From Trabulsiella odontotermitis (GTDB taxonomy: Bacteria > Pseudomonadota > Gammaproteobacteria > Enterobacterales > Enterobacteriaceae), in the NCBI RefSeq assembly GCF_001297775.1, contig NZ_LIFX01000007.1, positions 23,558 to 87,557 of the forward strand: DNA of 64,000 bases, written 5' to 3'. Shown piece after piece: positions 27,515 through 39,424 of the stretch. The notes below the pieces were generated by a model. That model was not told the DNA's origin and did no database searches. It saw only the letters and a program-made list of their open reading frames with translations. Position 1 is the stretch's first letter. Each line of letters opens with the position of its first letter. The translations under genes were made by a program, and so were the position numbers.

Positions 27515-28486
27515 ATGATAAGTGGTGTGCTGTACGCCCTGCTGGCAGGGTTAATGTGGGGACTCATTTTCGTCGGCCCGTTGATCGTGCCGGAATATCC
27601 GGCGGTGTTGCAGTCGATGGGGCGCTATCTGGCGCTGGGGTTAATCGCCCTGCCGCTGGCGTGGCTGGGACGCGGACGGCTGAAACAGCTGACGCGCCAG
27701 GACTGGCTGACCGCGCTCGGCCTCACCATGATGGGCAATCTTATCTATTACCTGTGCCTCGCGAGCGCCATTCAGCGCGCCGGAGCACCGGTTTCCACCA
27801 TGATTATCGGCACCCTGCCGGTGGTGATCCCGGTGTTTGCCAACCTGCTCTACAGCCGACGTGACGGCAAACTGTCCTGGGCACGCATGATCCCTGCACT
27901 GGTGTGCATCGCCGCTGGATTACTGTGCGTGAATATCGCCGAACTGCGCCACGGGTTGCCGGATTTTAGCGGGTGGCGCTACGGTTCCGGGGTCGGGCTG
28001 GCGCTGATTTCAGTGGTCTGCTGGGCGTGGTATGCGTTGCGTAACGCGCGCTGGCTGCGGGAAAATCCGGATAAACACCCGATGATGTGGGCGACAGCGC
28101 AGGCACTGGTGACACTGCCGGTGTCGCTGGCAGGCTATCTCGCGGCCTGTGGCTGGCTGAGCGTACAGGATGTGGCGTTCCCGCTGCCGTTTGGCCCGCG
28201 TCCGGTCGTATTTGTCACCCTGATGCTGGCGATTGCGATTTTCTGTTCGTGGGTGGGCGCGCTGTGCTGGAACATCGCCAGTCAGCGATTACCGACGGTG
28301 ATTGTCGGGCCGCTGATCGTTTTCGAAACGCTGGCGGGACTGCTCTACACGTTTATGCTGCGTCAGAGCGTCCCGCCGTTGCTCACGCTGAGCGGCATCC
28401 TGCTGCTGGTCATCGGCGTGGTGATAGCGGTCATAGCCAAACCGACACACCCGGTCGTGGTGCCCGTGACCGAACAGGGATCGTAA
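27515..28486 (+). CDS. ytfF: YtfF, DMT/EamA-family inner-membrane transporter
   Basis: The 323 residues form about ten membrane segments in two EamA-type repeats, beginning MISGVLYALLAGLMWGLIFV and strongly resembling E. coli YtfF. Substrates of YtfF are not established; relatives export amino acids or metabolites. GGGCTGAGAG acts as ribosome site. The upstream AraC-type gene may be its regulator. Confidence 0.92.
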   Translation: MISGVLYALLAGLMWGLIFVGPLIVPEYPAVLQSMGRYLALGLIALPLAWLGRGRLKQLTRQDWLTALGLTMMGNLIYYLCLASAIQRAGAPVSTMIIGTLPVVIPVFANLLYSRRDGKLSWARMIPALVCIAAGLLCVNIAELRHGLPDFSGWRYGSGVGLALISVVCWAWYALRNARWLRENPDKHPMMWATAQALVTLPVSLAGYLAACGWLSVQDVAFPLPFGPRPVVFVTLMLAIAIFCSWVGALCWNIASQRLPTVIVGPLIVFETLAGLLYTFMLRQSVPPLLTLSGILLLVIGVVIAVIAKPTHPVVVPVTEQGS

Positions 28487-28530
28487 CGCGCAAAAATCCT
28501 GCACCTCAAAAGAGGTATAGCGTTATCTTA

Positions 28531-28553
28531 AAGATGCATTTAATATGCATCTT
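28531..28553 (+). promoter_or_regulatory. NsrR operator upstream of ytfE
   Basis: AAGATGCAT (28531-28539) and ATGCATCTT (28545-28553) form an inverted repeat that fits the enteric NsrR site of two AAGATGCATTT-like half-sites separated by one base. It lies 26 bases before the ytfE start codon. NsrR is encoded in this window (52650-53078). In E. coli ytfE is among the genes most strongly repressed by NsrR. Confidence 0.9.
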
Positions 28554-28579
28554 ATATTATTCATGATGAGGTAACTGCT

Positions 28580-29242
28580 ATGGCCTTCCGTGACCAACCT
28601 TTAGGTGAACTGGCGCTCTCCATTCCGCGCGCCTCTGCGCTGTTTCGTAAATACGATATGGATTACTGCTGTGGCGGCAAGCAGACGCTTGAGCGCGCTG
28701 CGACCCGTAAGGAGCTGGATCTCGACGCCATCGAAGCAGAGCTGGCAACACTGGCTGAGCAGCCGGTGGAGAAAGACTGGCGTGTCGCGCCGCTCGGCGA
28801 AATCATCAATCACATCATCGTGCGTTATCACGATCGTCATCGCGAACAACTTCCTGAGCTGATTCTGCAGGCCACCAAAGTGGAACGCGTCCATGCCGAC
28901 AAACCCACCGTGCCGCGCGGTCTGGCGAAATACCTGACCATGCTGCATCAGGAGCTTTCCAGCCACATGATGAAAGAGGAGCAGATCCTGTTCCCGATGA
29001 TCAAACAGGGCATGGGAAGTCAGGCGATGGGGCCCATCAGCGTGATGGAAAGCGAGCATGATGAGGCGGGTGAACTGCTGGAAGTGATTAAGCACACCAC
29101 CAATAACGTCACGCCGCCGCCGGAAGCCTGTACCACCTGGAAAGCGATGTACAACGGCATTAACGAGATGATTGATGATCTGATGGAGCACATCAGTCTG
29201 GAAAATAACGTGCTGTTCCCGCGGGCGCTTGCCGGGGAATAA
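28580..29242 (+). CDS. ytfE: YtfE (RIC), di-iron protein for repair of nitrosatively damaged iron-sulfur clusters
   Basis: This 220-residue cytoplasmic protein has a hemerythrin-like di-iron centre and is needed to repair iron-sulfur proteins after nitric oxide or peroxide stress. Visible parts are the N-terminal ScdA-type segment with [11 protein letters not shown] and the metal-binding histidines in [36 protein letters not shown] and [16 protein letters not shown], plus a final [12 protein letters not shown]. Length equals that of E. coli. GATGAGGTAACTGCT precedes the ATG. An NsrR operator explains its regulation. Confidence 0.96.
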   Translation: MAFRDQPLGELALSIPRASALFRKYDMDYCCGGKQTLERAATRKELDLDAIEAELATLAEQPVEKDWRVAPLGEIINHIIVRYHDRHREQLPELILQATKVERVHADKPTVPRGLAKYLTMLHQELSSHMMKEEQILFPMIKQGMGSQAMGPISVMESEHDEAGELLEVIKHTTNNVTPPPEACTTWKAMYNGINEMIDDLMEHISLENNVLFPRALAGE

Positions 29243-29247
29243 CAACA

Positions 29248-29276
29248 TTGCCCGGTGGCGCAATGCCACCGGGCAA
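29248..29276. terminator. Perfect hairpin between convergent ytfE and cycA
   Basis: Arms of 12 bp, TTGCCCGGTGGC (29248-29259) and GCCACCGGGCAA (29265-29276), flank a GCAAT loop. There is no T-tract on either strand. It resembles REP-type elements and probably stabilises or ends both convergent transcripts. Confidence 0.65.
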
Positions 29277-29280
29277 ATCA

Positions 29281-30690
29281 TTAACGCAGGTCTGTCCTGC
29301 GTTTCTTACCGATGTACAGCCAGCCTAAGCCCAGCGCGATAAACCACAACGGCGTCACGATCAGCGCCTGACGGGTGTCATCTTCCAGCGTCAACAACAC
29401 GATGACGAAGACGAAGAACGCCATGCAGACCCAACACATCACTTTGCCCAACGGCATCTTGTAGATTGATTTCTCATGCAGTTGCGGACGCTGTTTGCGG
29501 TACACCAGGTACGAGCAAAGAATAATCGTCCAGACGAACATGAACAGGATCGCCGATACGGTGGTGATCATGGTGAACGCGGTAATCACGCTCGGGTTAA
29601 CGTACAGCATCACCACGCCGCCCAGCAGGCAGATACAGGAGAAGGTCAACCCTTTCGCCGGTACCGCGCGCTTAGACAGTTTAGCGAAAGCCCCCGGCGC
29701 CACACCGTCCTGCGCCAGACCGAACAGCATACGGCTGGTTGAGAACACGCCGCTGTTGGCGGAAGAGGCTGCGGAAGTCAGCACCACGAAGTTAATGATA
29801 CTGGCCGCTGCCGGAAGACCGACCAGCACGAACAGCTCAACGAACGGGCTCTTATCCGGCACCACTGAGCTCCACGGGGTGACCGACATAATGACGATCA
29901 GCGCAAACACGTAGAACATGATGATACGAATCGGAATGGAGTTGATGGCGCGCGGCAGGGATTTCTCCGGATCTTTGGTTTCCGCCGCCGTGGTACCCAC
30001 CAGTTCGATACCGACGAAGGCAAACACCGCTATCTGGAAGCCCGCAAAGAAGCCGCTAAGCCCTTTCGGGAACCAGCCGCCGTTATTCCACAGATGTGCA
30101 AATGAAGCTTCGGTCCCGGTCGGTGACTGGAAGTGCGTCAGCACCATCACCAGACCCACGATAATCAGCGCCACGATGGCGACGATTTTGATCATCGCAA
30201 ACCAGAACTCCATCTCACCGAACATTTTCACCGTGGCGAGGTTCAGGCTCAGCAGCAGGATCACCACCGCCAGCGATGCCACCCAGTCGGAGAGTCCGGG
30301 GAACCAGAATTGTGCATACGCCGTGATGGCGACAACGTCCGCCATACCGGTAACCACCCAGCAGAACCAGTAGGTCCAGCCAGTGAAATAACCCGCCCAG
30401 GGGCCAAGCAGATCGGCGGCGAAATCGCTAAAGGATTTGTACTCGAGATTCGACAGCAGCAGTTCGCCCATCGCCCGCATGACGAAAAACAGCATGAAGC
30501 CGATGATCATATAGACAAAAATGATCGACGGCCCGGCAAGACTGATGGTTTTCCCGGAGCCCATAAACAGTCCGGTTCCGATGGCACCGCCGATGGCGAT
30601 AAGCTGGATATGACGGTTAGTAAGATTTCGCCGTAGCGATTGTTCAGCCGGATCCTGCTCTTCAGCAGCGACTTTAACCTGATCTACCAT
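29281..30690 (-). CDS. cycA: CycA, D-serine/D-alanine/glycine proton symporter
   Basis: This is an inner-membrane amino-acid permease of the APC superfamily that imports glycine, D-alanine and D-serine, and also D-cycloserine. The 469 residues carry about twelve membrane segments, with the family signature LIAIGGAIGTGLFMGSGKTI near the N-terminus and GFFAGFQIAVFAFVGIELVG. E. coli CycA has 470 residues. It is convergent with ytfE. The 301 bases upstream are AT-rich and hold its promoter and leader; in E. coli the leader is a target of the small RNA GcvB. Confidence 0.96.
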   Translation of the reverse strand: MVDQVKVAAEEQDPAEQSLRRNLTNRHIQLIAIGGAIGTGLFMGSGKTISLAGPSIIFVYMIIGFMLFFVMRAMGELLLSNLEYKSFSDFAADLLGPWAGYFTGWTYWFCWVVTGMADVVAITAYAQFWFPGLSDWVASLAVVILLLSLNLATVKMFGEMEFWFAMIKIVAIVALIIVGLVMVLTHFQSPTGTEASFAHLWNNGGWFPKGLSGFFAGFQIAVFAFVGIELVGTTAAETKDPEKSLPRAINSIPIRIIMFYVFALIVIMSVTPWSSVVPDKSPFVELFVLVGLPAAASIINFVVLTSAASSANSGVFSTSRMLFGLAQDGVAPGAFAKLSKRAVPAKGLTFSCICLLGGVVMLYVNPSVITAFTMITTVSAILFMFVWTIILCSYLVYRKQRPQLHEKSIYKMPLGKVMCWVCMAFFVFVIVLLTLEDDTRQALIVTPLWFIALGLGWLYIGKKRRTDLR

Positions 30691-30956
30691 GTGATTTTCT
30701 TCCTGTGTTCCTGTTGTGTTGTGCTGGCTCTGCGGCCTTTTATGTTCTGGCCCCTGTTCAGGGATTTATCGATATTAGGTAAGAATCGGCGGGTTGAATA
30801 CCAGGAAATGAATTAAATGTTAATTTTATGTTTAAAGTGAGTGTTATATCACTCTTAAAACGCGATTTACTTCAAAATAAAACGTACAAAAACAATATTA
30901 ACAGCATTAAATTTTAATAAAGTTCTAACTTGAGGATTTTACTCTGATTTTGTTCA

Positions 30957-30980
30957 TCCTCTCCCCGCAAGAGGAGAGGA
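30957..30980. repeat. Hairpin downstream of fklB
   Basis: TCCTCTCC (30957-30964) pairs with GGAGAGGA (30973-30980). It lies 11 bases after the fklB stop codon in the 301-base gap between fklB and cycA. A clear T-run is missing on the fklB strand, so termination is only possible. Its arms resemble the inner hairpin between ytfQ and ytfR. Confidence 0.45.
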
Positions 30981-30991
30981 TTCGTCCTGCC

Positions 30992-31612
30992 TTACAGAAT
31001 TTCCAGCAGCTCAACGTCAAAGACCAGCGTGCTGAACGGCGGAATGGACGCGCCTGCGCCACGCTCGCCATAGGCCAGGTTGTGCGGAATCGTCAGTTCC
31101 CACTTCGAGCCAACCGGCATCAGGGTCAGCGCTTCAATCCAGCCAGCAATAACGCCATTCACCGGGAATTCTGCCGGTTCGCCGCGGGCGACAGAGCTGT
31201 CAAAGACGGTACCGTCGATAAGCTTACCGGTGTAGTGCACGCGAACGCGGTCAGTACGCGCCGGGATAGCGCCCTCGCCCTGGTTAATCACGCGGAATTG
31301 CAGACCGGATTCGGTGCTGTTCACACCCTCTTTCTCACGGTTTTCTTCCAGATATTTCACGCCATCGGCGGCCATCGCTTCAAAGCGCTCACGGCGAACG
31401 GCATCCGCACGTTCGTGGATTTCGCGCAGCGCACGATGCACCACATCAACCGGAACCTGCGGCTGTTTACCTTCCAGCGCGTCGGCGATCCCCGCTACCA
31501 GTGCTTCTGGCAGCAGCCCCTGTAAACCGGATTCGCTAAGCTGTTGTCCTACCTGTAAGCCAATACCGTAACTCGCCTGCGCTTCAATCGTGTCAAAAGT
31601 CGGGGTTGCCAT
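30992..31612 (-). CDS. fklB: FklB, FKBP-type 22-kDa peptidyl-prolyl isomerase
   Basis: This cytoplasmic foldase speeds cis-trans isomerisation of prolyl bonds. The 206 residues equal the E. coli length. An alpha-helical dimerisation domain (about 1-90) is followed by the FKBP domain ([48 protein letters not shown]). The ATG at 31612 ([16 protein letters not shown]) matches the E. coli start; the open frame upstream is not conserved. It is divergent from ytfB. Confidence 0.96.
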   Translation of the reverse strand: MATPTFDTIEAQASYGIGLQVGQQLSESGLQGLLPEALVAGIADALEGKQPQVPVDVVHRALREIHERADAVRRERFEAMAADGVKYLEENREKEGVNSTESGLQFRVINQGEGAIPARTDRVRVHYTGKLIDGTVFDSSVARGEPAEFPVNGVIAGWIEALTLMPVGSKWELTIPHNLAYGERGAGASIPPFSTLVFDVELLEIL

Positions 31613-31769
31613 CGTCTTTCCTTTCATCGGGTATAAAGTAGCGGGCAGCATAGCAGCCATGCCGTTTCGGGTAAAACTTTGTGTAACGTGAAGATAGTAA
31701 ATGTGGCCCCGAGAAAATTATGTATATACTGAGGGCACAGGAATCTGGAACGCGGAGCAGGAGGAAGCC

Positions 31770-32414
31770 ATGCCCGGGCGAAACCCGTTACAACAGACTT
31801 TGCTGAAAATCTGGCATGCACCGGATGACATTCGTCTGATGGATCCGCTGCCGCCGCTGCACCGCCGCGGTATTATTATCGGTGCTCTGTTGGTGGTGAT
31901 TGGCGTACTGCTTCCGTCAGGGGATGACAACACATCCTCACCGCCTGTAACGCGCGATGCGCAGTTAAATCTCCAGTCCTCATCCCAACCGCAAAACACA
32001 CAACCGCCGCTGCAAACGCAACTGGTGACCCCGTCAGCCAATGATCCGCAGCAGGTGGCGCCCGTCGCGCCGGAACCGGTGCAGGAAGACGATCCTCAGA
32101 CGCAGGCACAAACACCACCGCCTTCGTCGCAAGCGACACCGGGCATCGAACAACAATGGCGTTCTTATCGCGTTGAGTCGGGGAAAACCCTCGCACAGGT
32201 GTTCCGCGACCATAACCTGCCAGCGACCGACGTCTACGCGATGGCGAAAGTGGAAGGCAGCGGCAAGCCGCTGAGTAACCTGCAAAGCGGGCAGATGATC
32301 CAGATCCGTCAGAATGCTAACGGTGTGGTGACCGGGTTAACGATCGATACCGGAAACGACCAGCAGGTGCTGTTTACCCGTCAGTCTGACGGCAGCTTTA
32401 TTCGCGCCCGATAA
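31770..32414 (+). CDS. ytfB: YtfB, OapA-type cell-envelope protein
   Basis: This 214-residue inner-membrane protein has one membrane segment (about 34-50, HRRGIIIGALLVVIGVLLPS), a proline/glutamine-rich periplasmic linker and a C-terminal OapA/LysM-like domain (QWRSYRVESGKTLAQVFRDH to the end). The E. coli homologue (212 residues) binds glycans and is linked to cell division when overproduced. The ATG at 31770 has GGAGGAAG upstream and matches the E. coli start MPGR. The exact role is uncertain. Confidence 0.9.
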   Translation: MPGRNPLQQTLLKIWHAPDDIRLMDPLPPLHRRGIIIGALLVVIGVLLPSGDDNTSSPPVTRDAQLNLQSSSQPQNTQPPLQTQLVTPSANDPQQVAPVAPEPVQEDDPQTQAQTPPPSSQATPGIEQQWRSYRVESGKTLAQVFRDHNLPATDVYAMAKVEGSGKPLSNLQSGQMIQIRQNANGVVTGLTIDTGNDQQVLFTRQSDGSFIRAR

Positions 32415-32464
32415 ACGACACCGCCCCGGTGGTGCAGGCCAGACCAATAAAAGGCCTGACGCAG

Positions 32465-32495
32465 AAAAGCAAAACGCCGGCACAAGGCCGGCGCT
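32465..32495 (-). terminator. Intrinsic terminator of the rpsF-priB-rpsR-rplI operon
   Basis: On the minus strand CGCCGGC-CTTGT-GCCGGCG is followed by TTTTGCTTTT. It lies 26 bases after the rplI stop codon. Confidence 0.9.
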
Positions 32496-32518
32496 TCGAT
32501 ATTGATGCGAGTAATGAA

Positions 32519-32980
<462 letters not shown>

Positions 32981-33009
32981 TCAAAGTCGTATTAATGGAC
33001 CGTGACCGA

Positions 33010-33556
<547 letters not shown>

Positions 33557-33561
33557 CAGGA

Positions 33562-33975
<414 letters not shown>

Positions 33976-33997
33976 TTATTCAGCCTCCTGTCTGGGT

Positions 33998-34042
33998 CAG
34001 CCGCGGCCCATGGAGGCAAGGAACGTGATTAAAGGGCGGCTG
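33998..34042 (-). promoter_or_regulatory. Predicted S6:S18 ribosomal leader upstream of rpsF
   Basis: CAGCCGC (33998-34004) and GCGGCTG (34036-34042) form a 7-bp helix about 40 bases before the rpsF start, enclosing a CC-rich loop. A leader bound by the S6:S18 complex is known upstream of rpsF in many bacteria. The pairing and position fit; I could not check the detailed motif. The rest of the 321-base rpsF-yjfY gap is AT-rich promoter sequence. Confidence 0.5.
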
Positions 34043-34278
34043 AAAAATTGACGCGTCATTCTACTTGCGGCGCCCGGTAAAGACAAGGTGATTGTCTAAA
34101 TAATTCGCACAAAGCGAGAAGCGGGTTTAAGTCGGTGATTTAAAATTAATCAGTGACGGATGCGGCATTTTTTTGAACAACTGCATCAGAAATGGTCGCT
34201 ATTTAACCTGCGGGGAGGCATTACACTTACATCATACCCCATCCGGCAAGAAAGGAGAGGGTGTAAGGAGTAGACATT

Positions 34279-34554
34279 ATGAAACGCATCGCACTGGCTG
34301 TACTGGCTGCGTTATTGCTAAATATGAATGCGATGGCAGCCGTGAAAATTACCGGCTCACAGGCCAAAAATATGGACGATGTGCATAGCTTAGGCGTTAT
34401 TTACATTAATCATAACCTCGCCACTGAAAGCGAAGCGGATCAAGCCCTTAACGAAGAGAGTGACGCGCGAGGCGCAAGGTATTTCTACCCGGTACTGCTG
34501 CATGAACCGGAGAGTAATGGCCTTATCCACGCCAGCGCCGAAATTTACCGCTAG
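34279..34554 (+). CDS. yjfY: YjfY, BhsA/McbA-family (DUF1471) periplasmic protein
   Basis: The 91-residue protein starts with a signal peptide (MKRIALAVLAALLLNMNAMA) followed by a DUF1471 domain containing KNMDDVHSLGVIYINHNLA. Members respond to stress and influence biofilms; the function of YjfY itself is unknown. AAGGAGTAGACATT precedes the ATG. A terminator follows. It is one of three genes of this family in the window (with bsmA and yjfN). Confidence 0.9.
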   Translation: MKRIALAVLAALLLNMNAMAAVKITGSQAKNMDDVHSLGVIYINHNLATESEADQALNEESDARGARYFYPVLLHEPESNGLIHASAEIYR

Positions 34555-34599
34555 CACCAGGAATATCCCAACGAGAAGTTAACCATCCCCTTTATTTTT

Positions 34600-34625
34600 G
34601 CCCCCGTATCCGGGGGCTTTTTTTG
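34600..34625 (+). terminator. Intrinsic terminator of yjfY
   Basis: GCCCCCG (34600-34606) pairs with CGGGGGC (34611-34617) and is followed by seven T. It also separates yjfY from the convergent ula operon. Confidence 0.9.
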
Positions 34626-34643
34626 GCATTGGTTTCCGGCCGC

Positions 34644-35333
34644 TTATTTTTGCCCGTAATACGCCTCTGGCCCGTGCTTACGCAGAAAGTGTTTCTGCAT
34701 TAATGCCGGATCAATCGCGTTCAATAGCGGATTTATCCCGCGCGCAATCCACGCCATCTTCGCCACCTCTTCCATGACAACGGCGTTATGCACCGCGTCG
34801 TGGGCATCTTTTCCCCAGGCAAAAGGCCCGTGCTGGTACACCACGACACCCGGCGTATGCAGCGGCTCGCGGTCGCCGAGCGTTTCTATTATTACCGTGC
34901 CGGTATGCCGCTCATATTCTTCGGCGATCTCTTGTTCGCTGAGTGCGCGGGTGCAGGGAATATCTCCCCAGAAGTAATCGGCATGTGTCGTCCCCAGCGC
35001 GGGGATAGCGAGCCCGGCTTGCGCCCAGGCCGTGGCGTGTGTCGAGTGGGTATGTACCACACCGCCGATCGTCGGATAACGGTGATACAACGCCAGATGC
35101 GTGGCGGTATCGGACGACGGACGCCATTGGCCTTCAATGACCCTGCCTTCCAGATCAATGACCACCATGTCGTCAACGGTCATGGTGTCGTACGCCACGC
35201 CGCTGGGTTTGATTACCACCCGACGACGTTCATGGTCGATAGCGCTGACGTTGCCCCAGGTGAAGGTCACTAGCCCGTAGCGTGGCAAATCCATGTTGGC
35301 CTCAAAGACCTGTTGCTTAAGCTGCTGCATCAT
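34644..35333 (-). CDS. ulaF: UlaF, L-ribulose-5-phosphate 4-epimerase
   Basis: UlaF makes D-xylulose 5-phosphate, the end product of anaerobic L-ascorbate use, which enters the pentose phosphate pathway. The 229-residue class II aldolase-family enzyme shows the zinc site ([18 protein letters not shown]) and the late histidine in QHGPFAWG. The ATG overlaps the ulaE stop codon (ATGA). It is the last gene of ulaABCDEF and appears intact. Confidence 0.96.
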   Translation of the reverse strand: MMQQLKQQVFEANMDLPRYGLVTFTWGNVSAIDHERRRVVIKPSGVAYDTMTVDDMVVIDLEGRVIEGQWRPSSDTATHLALYHRYPTIGGVVHTHSTHATAWAQAGLAIPALGTTHADYFWGDIPCTRALSEQEIAEEYERHTGTVIIETLGDREPLHTPGVVVYQHGPFAWGKDAHDAVHNAVVMEEVAKMAWIARGINPLLNAIDPALMQKHFLRKHGPEAYYGQK

Positions 35334-36184
35334 GCGGCCTCCCCCAGCCCGGCGCGGGTCATCCGTTCACGTACCCAGTCGCGGGCTTTGACCACTTCGG
35401 CGGCGGGATCGTCTGCGTTTTCACTCCACATTTCAATCAGATACGGGCCGCAGTAGCCGCTCTGTTTCAGCGTGCGGAAACAGGCTTCGAAATCCACTAC
35501 TCCACTGCCGAATGGTACGTTTTTAAACACGCCCGGGCGGGTATCTTTGACGTGTACCGCCACGATGTGCCCCATCCCGGCCTGCAACTCCATTTGCACG
35601 TCGTTGTCCCACGCCGATAAATTACCGATATCGGGGTAAAGCTGAAACCACGGGTTATTCAGATAATGCGCGTAACCCAGCGCTTTGCTGATGGAGTTCA
35701 TCAGCGGGTAATCCATGATTTCCATCGCCAGCGTGACCTGCGCCCGGCTGGCCATGTCGACGCTCTCCCTGAGCCCGTCGCGAAAACGGCGACGCGTTTC
35801 GTCATTAGCCTGCTGGTAGTAAACGTCGTACCCCGCCAGTTGGATCACGCGGATGCCGACATCCTGCGCAAAGCGAATGGCTTTTTGCATGATCGCCAGC
35901 CCCTGCGCGCGAACATGGTTATCTTCGCTGCCGAGTGGAAAACGACGGTGCGCGCTCAGGCACATCGATGACACCCGAACGCCGGTTTCGGCAATCGCTT
36001 TAACCAGTGCCAGCTTTTGTTCTGCCGACCAGTCGAGGCGCAACAGCCGCTCATCGGTTTCATCCACCGACATTTCGACAAAATCAAACCCCAGTGATTT
36101 CGCCAGCCGCAGCCGTTCCCGCCAGCACTCCCCGGCCGGGAGCGCTTTTTCATAGATGCCGAGCGGCACCGGATTCGCCGTCAT
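35330..36184 (-). CDS. ulaE: UlaE, L-xylulose-5-phosphate 3-epimerase
   Basis: UlaE converts L-xylulose 5-phosphate to L-ribulose 5-phosphate. The 284 residues equal the E. coli length and form a TIM-barrel of the xylose isomerase-like superfamily, with [14 protein letters not shown] and [20 protein letters not shown] carrying metal-binding residues. It follows ulaD by 9 bases and overlaps ulaF by 4. The reading frame is intact although ulaD upstream is interrupted. Confidence 0.96.
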   Translation of the reverse strand: MTANPVPLGIYEKALPAGECWRERLRLAKSLGFDFVEMSVDETDERLLRLDWSAEQKLALVKAIAETGVRVSSMCLSAHRRFPLGSEDNHVRAQGLAIMQKAIRFAQDVGIRVIQLAGYDVYYQQANDETRRRFRDGLRESVDMASRAQVTLAMEIMDYPLMNSISKALGYAHYLNNPWFQLYPDIGNLSAWDNDVQMELQAGMGHIVAVHVKDTRPGVFKNVPFGSGVVDFEACFRTLKQSGYCGPYLIEMWSENADDPAAEVVKARDWVRERMTRAGLGEAA

Positions 36185-36193
36185 AACCGCTCC

Positions 36194-36850
36194 TTAACCC
36201 CATAACTGGGCGATAGCGCGCTTGAACTGGCGTGCGGCTTCCACCGGGCTTGCGGCATCACGAATGCTGCGACCAGCAATAAAGACATGAACAGGAATGC
36301 CTTTGAACAACGGCAAATCCTCCAGCGCCAGGCCGCCGGTGACAGTCACTTTGAAGCCCATCTCTGCCAGCCGTTTAATCGCCGTAATGTCAGCTTCACT
36401 CCACGCGACCCCGGCCGCTTGCGCATCGCGGCTGCGGTGATAAACCACCTGCCCGATACCGGCATCGCGCCACGCCTGCGCCTGTTCCCAGGTCCAGTAG
36501 CCGGTCAGTTCGATCTGCACGTCGCCGTTGAACTCTTTTGCCACGTCCAGCGCCCCTTTGGCGGTGTTAATGTCTGCGCAGCAGATCACCGTCACCCAGT
36601 CGGCCTACGCTTCAAAACACATGCGGGAAAGGATCTTTCCGGCATCGGCGATTTTGGCATCCGCCAGCACGATTTTATGCGGATACAGCGCTTTCAGGTC
36701 ACGCACGGCGCGTACGCCTTCGCCGATACATAAAATAGTGCCGACCTCAATGATATCGACCTCTTCGGCAATCAGGCGTGTGGTGGCGTAAGCATCGGCC
36801 AGCGTCTGGTTATCCAGCGCCACCTGAAGCATCGGTAATGAATGAGACAT
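36194..36850 (-). pseudogene. ulaD: UlaD, 3-keto-L-gulonate-6-phosphate decarboxylase, interrupted by an in-frame amber stop
   Basis: UlaD decarboxylates 3-keto-L-gulonate 6-phosphate to L-xylulose 5-phosphate. The frame of 218 sense positions is continuous and matches the 216-residue E. coli enzyme throughout, except for a TAG at 36605-36607 (codon 82), where E. coli has Asn in [16 protein letters not shown]. The first 81 codons keep the DAKIAD motif with Asp64, Lys66 and Asp69. The rest, with [14 protein letters not shown], the HRSRD segment and the phosphate-binding GGL and IAGRSI, lies after the stop. A GTG at 36595 could restart translation but such a fragment would lack half the barrel. 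Causes could be recent loss, a sequencing error or stop readthrough; all flanking ula genes are intact. Confidence 0.88.
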
Positions 36851-36862
36851 GTGTTTTCCCTC

Positions 36863-37330
36863 TTAAATAGCCGCTGCGGTGGCGCGGTCGATTAAATCCA
36901 GTACGTCCTGCTCGCTGCGGCAGGCGCGAAGTCGGTCAAAATTAGCGTCATCTTCAAACAGATTGACGATCTGCATGATGCCCTCCTCCTGATGGCTTCT
37001 GGCGTCAACCGCTGCCAGGGTGATCAGGATATCGACCGGGTCATTGTCCTCATGGTTAAACACCATGGGGGTTTTCAGAGTCACCAGCGCAAAGCCGTTC
37101 TTTTTCACGCCCTCTTCCGGGCGACCATGCGGCATCGCCAGCCCCGGCGCGATAACGAAATACGGGCCGAAACGTTCGACGCCATCAAGAATGGCCTGGT
37201 AATAACGCGGCTCGACCACATCCGCCGCCACCAGCAGATCGACGCCGATTTTCACCGCCGCTTGCCAGCTATCGGCCTCCGCCTGCAGCCGAATGGAATG
37301 GTTCTCCGCCAGCGAATCACGTAATTTCAT
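36863..37330 (-). CDS. ulaC: UlaC, L-ascorbate PTS EIIA component
   Basis: UlaC is the cytoplasmic phosphocarrier that takes phosphate from HPr and passes it to UlaB during L-ascorbate uptake. The 155-residue protein belongs to the mannitol/fructose-type EIIA family, with the phosphorylated His68 in [13 protein letters not shown]. It lies 9 bases after ulaB and 12 before ulaD. Confidence 0.96.
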   Translation of the reverse strand: MKLRDSLAENHSIRLQAEADSWQAAVKIGVDLLVAADVVEPRYYQAILDGVERFGPYFVIAPGLAMPHGRPEEGVKKNGFALVTLKTPMVFNHEDNDPVDILITLAAVDARSHQEEGIMQIVNLFEDDANFDRLRACRSEQDVLDLIDRATAAAI

Positions 37331-37339
37331 GGCGAGTCC

Positions 37340-37645
37340 TTATTTCATGTCTTTCGGGAAATGCGTACCGATCACTTCCATCAGCTTTGGCCCGAAATCC
37401 GCAGCGGAGAGCATGTTGCGCACCCCCACCACGTACTTGTTACCCGTCACGGTGATTTCGCTGGCCACATGGGTTGAGGCGATAATAATGTCTGCGCCGC
37501 TCAGCTCACTTTTGTACTCCCCCACCGCACAGCTGTTGACGGTGTGGTCAACGCCCTGCTGTGTCAGGAACTGATCGACTTTCATTTTCATGATCATGGA
37601 ACTGCCCTGCCCACAACCACAGACGGCAAGAATACGTACGGTCAT
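37340..37645 (-). CDS. ulaB: UlaB, L-ascorbate PTS EIIB component
   Basis: UlaB carries the phosphate on Cys9 ([15 protein letters not shown]) and transfers it to L-ascorbate during transport through UlaA. The 101 residues equal the E. coli length. It follows ulaA by 12 bases. Confidence 0.96.
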   Translation of the reverse strand: MTVRILAVCGCGQGSSMIMKMKVDQFLTQQGVDHTVNSCAVGEYKSELSGADIIIASTHVASEITVTGNKYVVGVRNMLSAADFGPKLMEVIGTHFPKDMK

Positions 37646-37657
37646 AATCGGAACTCC

Positions 37658-39172
<1,515 letters not shown>

Positions 39173-39370
39173 CGCGCCGCAATTTATTTCCTCGCGTTTC
39201 ATGCGGGTTTGCTGTGACGTCGTCTCTCTGGATAAAATCAGCCACAACGTATTGATTAAATTATAATTACAAGAAATACAACGTATTACTCTTACGTATT
39301 AACTGTCAGGGTATGAACACAAAAGCGGCGGATCCGGTTATTGCATTCAGGCAAAAACGATGTCAGGATA

Positions 39371-39405
39371 AATCAAATTCAATCATATTATGATTCAAGT
39401 TGATT
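39371..39405. promoter_or_regulatory. 35-bp near-perfect operator palindrome near ulaG (UlaR-type)
   Basis: The segment starts AATCAAATTCAATCAT and ends ATGATTCAAGTTGATT, a palindrome with few mismatches built from the same AATCA/TGATT boxes as the array near ulaA. It ends 19 bases before the ulaG start codon, so a bound repressor would block ulaG expression. Looping between the two arrays is possible. Confidence 0.65.
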
Positions 39406-39424
39406 AAACCTGAGGGAAGAGACG

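Noticed and set aside
30992-31612. Alanine at residue 156 of FklB in [10 protein letters not shown], where E. coli has proline
   Set aside because: This position varies among FKBP proteins and the rest of the active site is kept, so loss of function is not supported.
36194-36595. A separate 133-residue gene starting at GTG 36595
   Set aside because: It is simply the C-terminal part of ulaD in the same frame after the amber stop, with no ribosome site of its own.
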